From assembly GCF_019578655.1 (NCBI RefSeq), contig NC_063258.1, forward strand, positions 1,922,001 through 1,986,000: 64,000 bases of DNA. The letters run 5' to 3'. Numbering within the stretch: position 1 is the first letter of the stretch; each line of letters starts with the position of its first letter. This document shows positions 59,824 through 64,000 of the stretch, one piece after another. Under the pieces are notes generated by a model. That model was given only the letters and a program-made list of their open reading frames with translations, did not search any database and was not told the DNA's origin. Position numbers and translations under genes: made by a program. The DNA comes from Ricinus communis (Eukaryota > Streptophyta > Magnoliopsida > Malpighiales > Euphorbiaceae).

Positions 59824-61013
59824 AGGCAGCTTAATCCGAACATGAAGGAAGTAGTGAAAAAGGAGGTAATTAAGCTCCTAGATGCAAGATTAATTTACCC
59901 TATTTCTGACAGTTCTTGGGTGAGCCCTATGCAGGTTGTGCCGAAGAAAGGAGGCATGACAGTAATTCAAAATGAGCAGGATGAGCTGATACCTACACGG
60001 ACGGTAACAAGATTTCTAGTATGCATCGATTACAGGAGGCTTAATGATGCAACTAGGAAGGATCACTTCCCTCTTCCTTTCATTGATCAGATGTTAGAAA
60101 GATTGGCAGGACACATGTTTTACTGTTTTCTTGATGGTTTTTCAAGATATTTTCAGATCTTAATTGCACTTGAAGGCCAAGAAAAGACAACTTTCACTTG
60201 CCCCTATGGGACATTCGCTTATAGACAAATGCCTTTCGGCCTATGCAATGTGTCGGCTACGTTTCAGCGGTGTATGATGGCCATTTTTGATGATATGATT
60301 GAGGAGTTGATGGAGGTATTTATGGATGACTTCTCTGTTTTTAGTAACTCATTCTCTCACTGTTTGGCAAATCTAGAACGCATGTTAGCTAGGTGCATTG
60401 AGGCTAACTTGGTGCTAAATTGGGAAAAGTGTCATTTTATGGTGAGAGAAGGAATCGTTATAGGGCATAAGATTTCATATGCGGGGATGGAAGTCGATAT
60501 AGCTAAAATAGAAACAATACCTAAGCTACCACCCCCTAGTTCTATTAGGGCTGTTAGGAGTTTCTTAGGCCATGCTGGATTTTATAGAAGATTCATTAGA
60601 AATTTCTTTGGGATTGCTAGGTCTCTTACTCAATTGCTAGTTAAGGATGCACCTTTTATTTTTGATGATGCATGTGTATCTTCTTTTGAGTTATTAAAGA
60701 AACTTCTGACCACAGCCCCTATCATGGCTTCGCCTGATTGGGGGCTGCCCTTTGAACTAATGTGCGATGCTAGTGACTATGCAGTTGGAGTTGTGCTTGG
60801 AAGGAGGTTTGATAAAAAGTTCCAACCCATTTACTATGCTAGCAAGACGTTAACAGGAGCCTAGGAATATTACACTACCACAGAGAAAGAGTTGTTGGCT
60901 GTCGTGTATACCTTCGACAAATTCTAATCATACCTTGTCTTATCAAAGGCCATCGTCTTCACTGACCATTCAGCTTTGAGGTATTTTTTAATAAGCATGA
61001 TGCTAAGCTAAGA
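59824..61013 (+). pseudogene. Athila reverse transcriptase-RNase H, broken
   Basis: The RT is open over 59842-60864 (340 codons): SSWVSPMQVVPKKGG, VCIDYRRLNDATRKDHFPLP, CFLDGFSRYFQI, MPFGLCNVSATFQRCM and the active site FMDDFSVFSN near 60320. RNase H follows with MCDASDYAVGVVLG near 60762. A TAG at 60862-60864 and a TAA near 60926 interrupt RNase H, and a short deletion near 60985 shifts frame. The catalytic Asp residues of RT are intact. Confidence 0.85.
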
Positions 61014-62454
61014 TTGATAAGATGGATTCTATTGTTGCAGGAATTTGACATTGAGATTAGAGATAAGAAGGGCGCAAAAAATTTGGCAGCAGATCACATA
61101 TCCAGACTGGAGAATCCGAGCTTGGATGCACTTGATGAGAGCACGATAGATGATCGATTTCTAGAGGAGCACTTGTATTCATTAAAGGTATATTCTGATT
61201 CTCCGTAGTTCTGATTATGCTAACTATCTTGTGGCTAGGGTCTTACCAAAGGGTATGACTTATCAACAAAAGAAGAAATTCTTTGCCGATTTGAAATACT
61301 ACATTTGGGAAGATCCCTTCCTATATCGAGTGTGTGCAGACCATGTCATCCGCCGATGTGTTTATGGCGAAGAGAGTCTCCAGATCTTGAGGCATTGTCA
61401 TAAAGGACTTGCAGGAGGCCATCAAGTAGGCTTTTATTGGCCAACTATCTTCCAGGATGCTAGAACCTTTGTTCAGGTTTGCGACACTTGTCAGCGCTCA
61501 GGTAATATCTTTGCCCGTGATGAGATGCCCCAAAACAGTATGCAGACAGTTGAGATATTTGACATTTGGGGTATTGACTTCATGGGACCCTTCCCTTCCT
61601 CAAATGGTAATAAGTATATCCTAGTAGCTATTGAATATTTGTCCAAATGGCTGGAGGCACGGGCTTTACCTACTGACGATGCTAGAGTTGTTTGCAGGTT
61701 CCTTAAAAAGTTATTTGCTAAGTTCAGCACACCTAGAGCGCTAGTTAGTGATAAGGGAACGCATTTCTGCAACGTTCAATTGGAGAAGGCACTCAGGCGC
61801 TATGGTGTAACGCAGTGGTTCTCCACTCCCTATCACCCACAAACCAGTGGGCAAGTTGAGGTTACTAATAAGGTTTTAAAACATATATTAGAGAGAACTG
61901 TGGGTGTAAGTCGGAAGGATTGGGCCTCCAAACTAGATGATGCATTATGGGCATTTAGAACTGCATATAGGACCTCCACAGGCTTTACGCCCTATAGGCT
62001 GGTGTATGGGAAATCTTGTCATTTACCTGTCGAATTAGAACACAGGACTCTTTGTGCCCTTAAAACTTGCAATTTTGATGTTGATTCTACACGTAAGGAA
62101 AGACAGTGGCAACTGGGTGAATTGGAGGAATGGCAGCAACAAGCGTATGAAAACTCCTCAATTTACAAGGCAAAGACAAAGAAGTGGCATGATCAGAGGC
62201 TCAAAGGTCCCAAGGAGTTTCAGAGTTGAGATAGAGTATTGCTATATAACTCACGTCTTCGGTTGTTCCCAGGGAAGCTTAAGAGTCAATGGTCGGGGGC
62301 CTTCGTGGTTAAGCAAGTTTTCCCATATGGCGCAGTCGAGCTTCATCATCCCGAGAAGGGTGATTTTAAAGTCAATGGACATAGGCTCAAGGTGTATCAT
62401 GGAAACTCGTTAGAGACTGAGCAACGGGTTAACATGATGATGTACCTGCAATGA
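61014..62454 (+). pseudogene. Athila integrase, core nearly intact
   Basis: Starts at the RNase H/integrase connection ([20 protein letters not shown]). The HHCC zinc region is shortened: the histidine part RHCHKGLAGGHQ runs directly into GFYWPTIFQDA, and about a dozen family residues between them are missing, while CDTCQRSGN follows. The DDE core is complete: GIDFMGPF, LVSDKGTHF, GQVEVTNK. The open stretch is 61231-62229 (332 codons). Stops at 61206 and 62227 flank it. The C-terminal domain is readable to 62454 (LRLFPGKLKSQWSG, KVNGHRLKVYHG). No chromodomain, as expected for Athila. Confidence 0.85.
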
Positions 62455-63614
62455 TGATTCATATTGAGTCCAACTAAATGACTCAAGAATAAAAAAAAGT
62501 GCCCGTGGGAGGCATTCCCATTCTAGTTTTATGCTATTTTCTTCGGTCCATTTTTATGTTATCATTCGTTGCATGCTTATTGATCTTTAGAACAATTACT
62601 TTTTATATTAAACATAGTTGTATGAACTTAGTGTTGGAATAACTTATGTTAGATTTTTAGTAATCGGTGAAGTGTAACTTTCCCGTTTGATTTACTTACT
62701 TGATTTACGACCTAAATGTGTATGTATATGTGTCGAATGTAGGTAGGGAGTTCGGCGACTCGAGATGGCAAAGGAAAGCCCGGAATCAACACTTTCACCA
62801 CGATTTTCGTGGCCATCACGGGCTACAACACTAGGTTGTGCTCATCAGCACGGCCGGAGTCAAGCCCATGGTGAGAGAACACATAAAGCACAAAGAAAAC
62901 TTAGCTAATTCAGCATGGCTTCCGAAGGCACCATGGGCAGCAACACCAGGCCATGCTGGTCAGCATGGCCGTGCCCCCACCCGTGCCAAAATTTGCAACT
63001 TTTAAGCTTTAGGGCTCAGCACGGCCTTGCCCTCGCCCGTGCTGACCCCGTGCCTATAAAAAGGGGAGCTTTCAAAAATTTTGTTACCCCTTTCTAAGCT
63101 CCAAGGTGTTGTTTTCTTCCATTTCTCTCATCCTTCTTACCTTTCTCAGCAATTCCAAGTAAGTCTCTTCAACTTTTGCTTTTATTTGTTTTAATTTGGT
63201 TTTTCTTTTATGCATATACTTTATTTAGGACGTACTAGTATGTTTTGGTAGTTTTACATTGTTACACTGCTTCAATATGACCTTAGTTAGATTAAATTTA
63301 CATTAGTTGCTATGTTTGCTGTAAATTCGGTTATGAAAATGATAAGTGTGGGGGTTTTGCGGAAATAAAGTTTTTCTATGGCATTTTATTATGAATAATT
63401 GTTAGCATAAAGTTGCGTTAGTTGGTGCATGATAAAGTAGGTTGGAATGTATTTGTTAATTAGTTTATGTAGGAGATTGAAGCTTTAGTCTTTTGTTAAG
63501 TCTAAAGTTTTCTGTTAGTCGAATCATAGCCATTATGCTGTTTAATTTTCGGTAGGATTTCTTATTAACTTGATTTCTTGTACAAATAACTAATGATTCA
63601 TTACATTAGGTAAT
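62455..63614 (+). promoter_or_regulatory. Athila internal non-coding region with its own TATA box
   Basis: A 1.16-kb region between integrase and the env-position ORF. It has a GC-rich block rich in CAGCACGGCC and CCGTGCTGA words (about 62750-63050), a 9-bp stem-loop (TCAGCACGG 63016-63024, CCGTGCTGA 63037-63045), then TATAAAAA at 63055-63062 in a good core-promoter context and a pyrimidine-rich leader. The layout parallels that of the 5' LTR. Promoter function is inferred. Confidence 0.5.
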
Positions 63615-64000
63615 ATGACGGACCGCGATCAATCCCGAAGAAAGCAACCGAAACACATCGCTACTAGCAAGCGATCGCGTGGCGAAGCAACATCTTCCTC
63701 CACAGCACCAGAACCAGCACCAGCACCAGCACCGCAATAACAACTAGTCTGAGTTCGAAGAGCACCAGTTGTGAACCCACCTGCACCTGGTCGTCATCCA
63801 TTATAGACATTCCCTAATGCAGATAACAAAAGTCGACTCCAAGTCATGAGATGGAAGCAAGTGATGGCGGGTCGTTGCATCGACTTCGTATCCTTGGAAA
63901 GAGTAGGATTGGTTCAGGATGTGCGCACTTTATTCGAGACTCTGTCATATGCGCGATTCTTCGACATCATTGAGCCAACCTACCGTGAGCTTACGATTGA
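63615..64000 (+). pseudogene. Athila env-position ORF, start only, broken
   Basis: ATG 63615 (MTDRDQSRRKQPKHI) begins a protein that continues past the window. The basic, Pro/Ala-rich N-terminus (APEPAPAPAPQ) leads to the family block RWKQVMAGRCIDFVSLERVG and YARFFDIIEPTYRELTI, seen in the ORF after pol in Athila elements. The frame is continuous but holds three stops: TAA 63738, TGA near 63750 and TAG near 63804, at codons where CAA, CGA and CAG would fit. Whether the product is a true envelope is unsettled for this family. Confidence 0.72.

Larger units (their letters stand above)
55555..64000 (+). mobile_element. Athila-type Ty3/gypsy retrotransposon, 3' end beyond window
   Basis: The order is 5' LTR, tRNA-Asp type primer site, gag, protease, RT-RNase H, integrase, internal non-coding region, then an ORF in the env position. 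This order and the motifs LADLGAS, CFLDGFSRYFQI and FMDDFSVF define the Athila group. The 3' LTR is outside the window. All coding parts carry stops, so the copy is non-autonomous. Confidence 0.88.

Noticed and set aside
62760..63070. A solo LTR inside the Athila element
   Set aside because: It shares word usage and layout with the 5' LTR, but I see no colinear similarity or TG...CA borders.
1..64000. tRNA or rRNA genes, CRISPR arrays
   Set aside because: None recognised; short direct repeats seen are TE parts or microsatellites, and the DNA is plant nuclear.

Overview
The window is nuclear DNA from a flowering plant, most likely a eudicot. It has a spliced gene with canonical GT-AG introns, AT-rich intergenic DNA, an Athila-type Ty3/gypsy retrotransposon, Helitron-type helicase remains and a large cluster of endogenous pararetrovirus (EPRV) copies. 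I cannot name the species from sequence alone.

Region 1 (1-33628) is a mosaic of broken copies of one Caulimoviridae-like EPRV, most consistent with the florendovirus group. The inferred layout is a tRNA-Met type primer site and leader; ORF1 coding movement protein, coat protein with CCHC knuckle, aspartic protease, RT and RNase H; ORF2 of unknown function; then an intergenic promoter with polypurine tract, TATA box and poly(A) signal. There is no LTR and no integrase. Segments alternate in orientation: A (+, 1-2582), A' (-, 2583-6334), B (+, 6335-12778), C (+, 12779-18650), D (-, 18651-26207), E (+, 26208-30191), F (-, 30192-33628). All coding segments carry stops, frameshifts or deletions. 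C and D form a large inverted repeat with a loop of about 170 nt. Shared lesions and subtype markers are distributed mosaically between copies.

Region 2 (33629-38400) is AT-rich and holds decayed Pif1-helicase and RPA-like remains on the minus strand, typical of plant Helitrons, and a 157-bp tandem repeat of TE character.

Region 3 (38549-52700) is the one apparently functional host gene, on the minus strand: a short oxysterol-binding-protein-related protein (ORP4 type). I reconstruct it as seven coding exons and 381 residues with all phases compatible. Its first coding exon holds only the ATG. Two introns exceed 4 kb and intron 4 carries a foldback MITE.

Region 4 (52740-55554) is AT-rich, with remnants of a hAT-like short element, a LINE RNase H domain, and an old Athila-like element marked by its primer site.

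Region 5 (55555-64000, cut by the window edge) is a younger Athila-type Ty3/gypsy element nested in the older one: 5' LTR, primer site, gag, protease, RT-RNase H, integrase, a GC-rich internal region with its own TATA box, and the start of the env-position ORF. It is also inactivated by stops, mostly of the C-to-T type.
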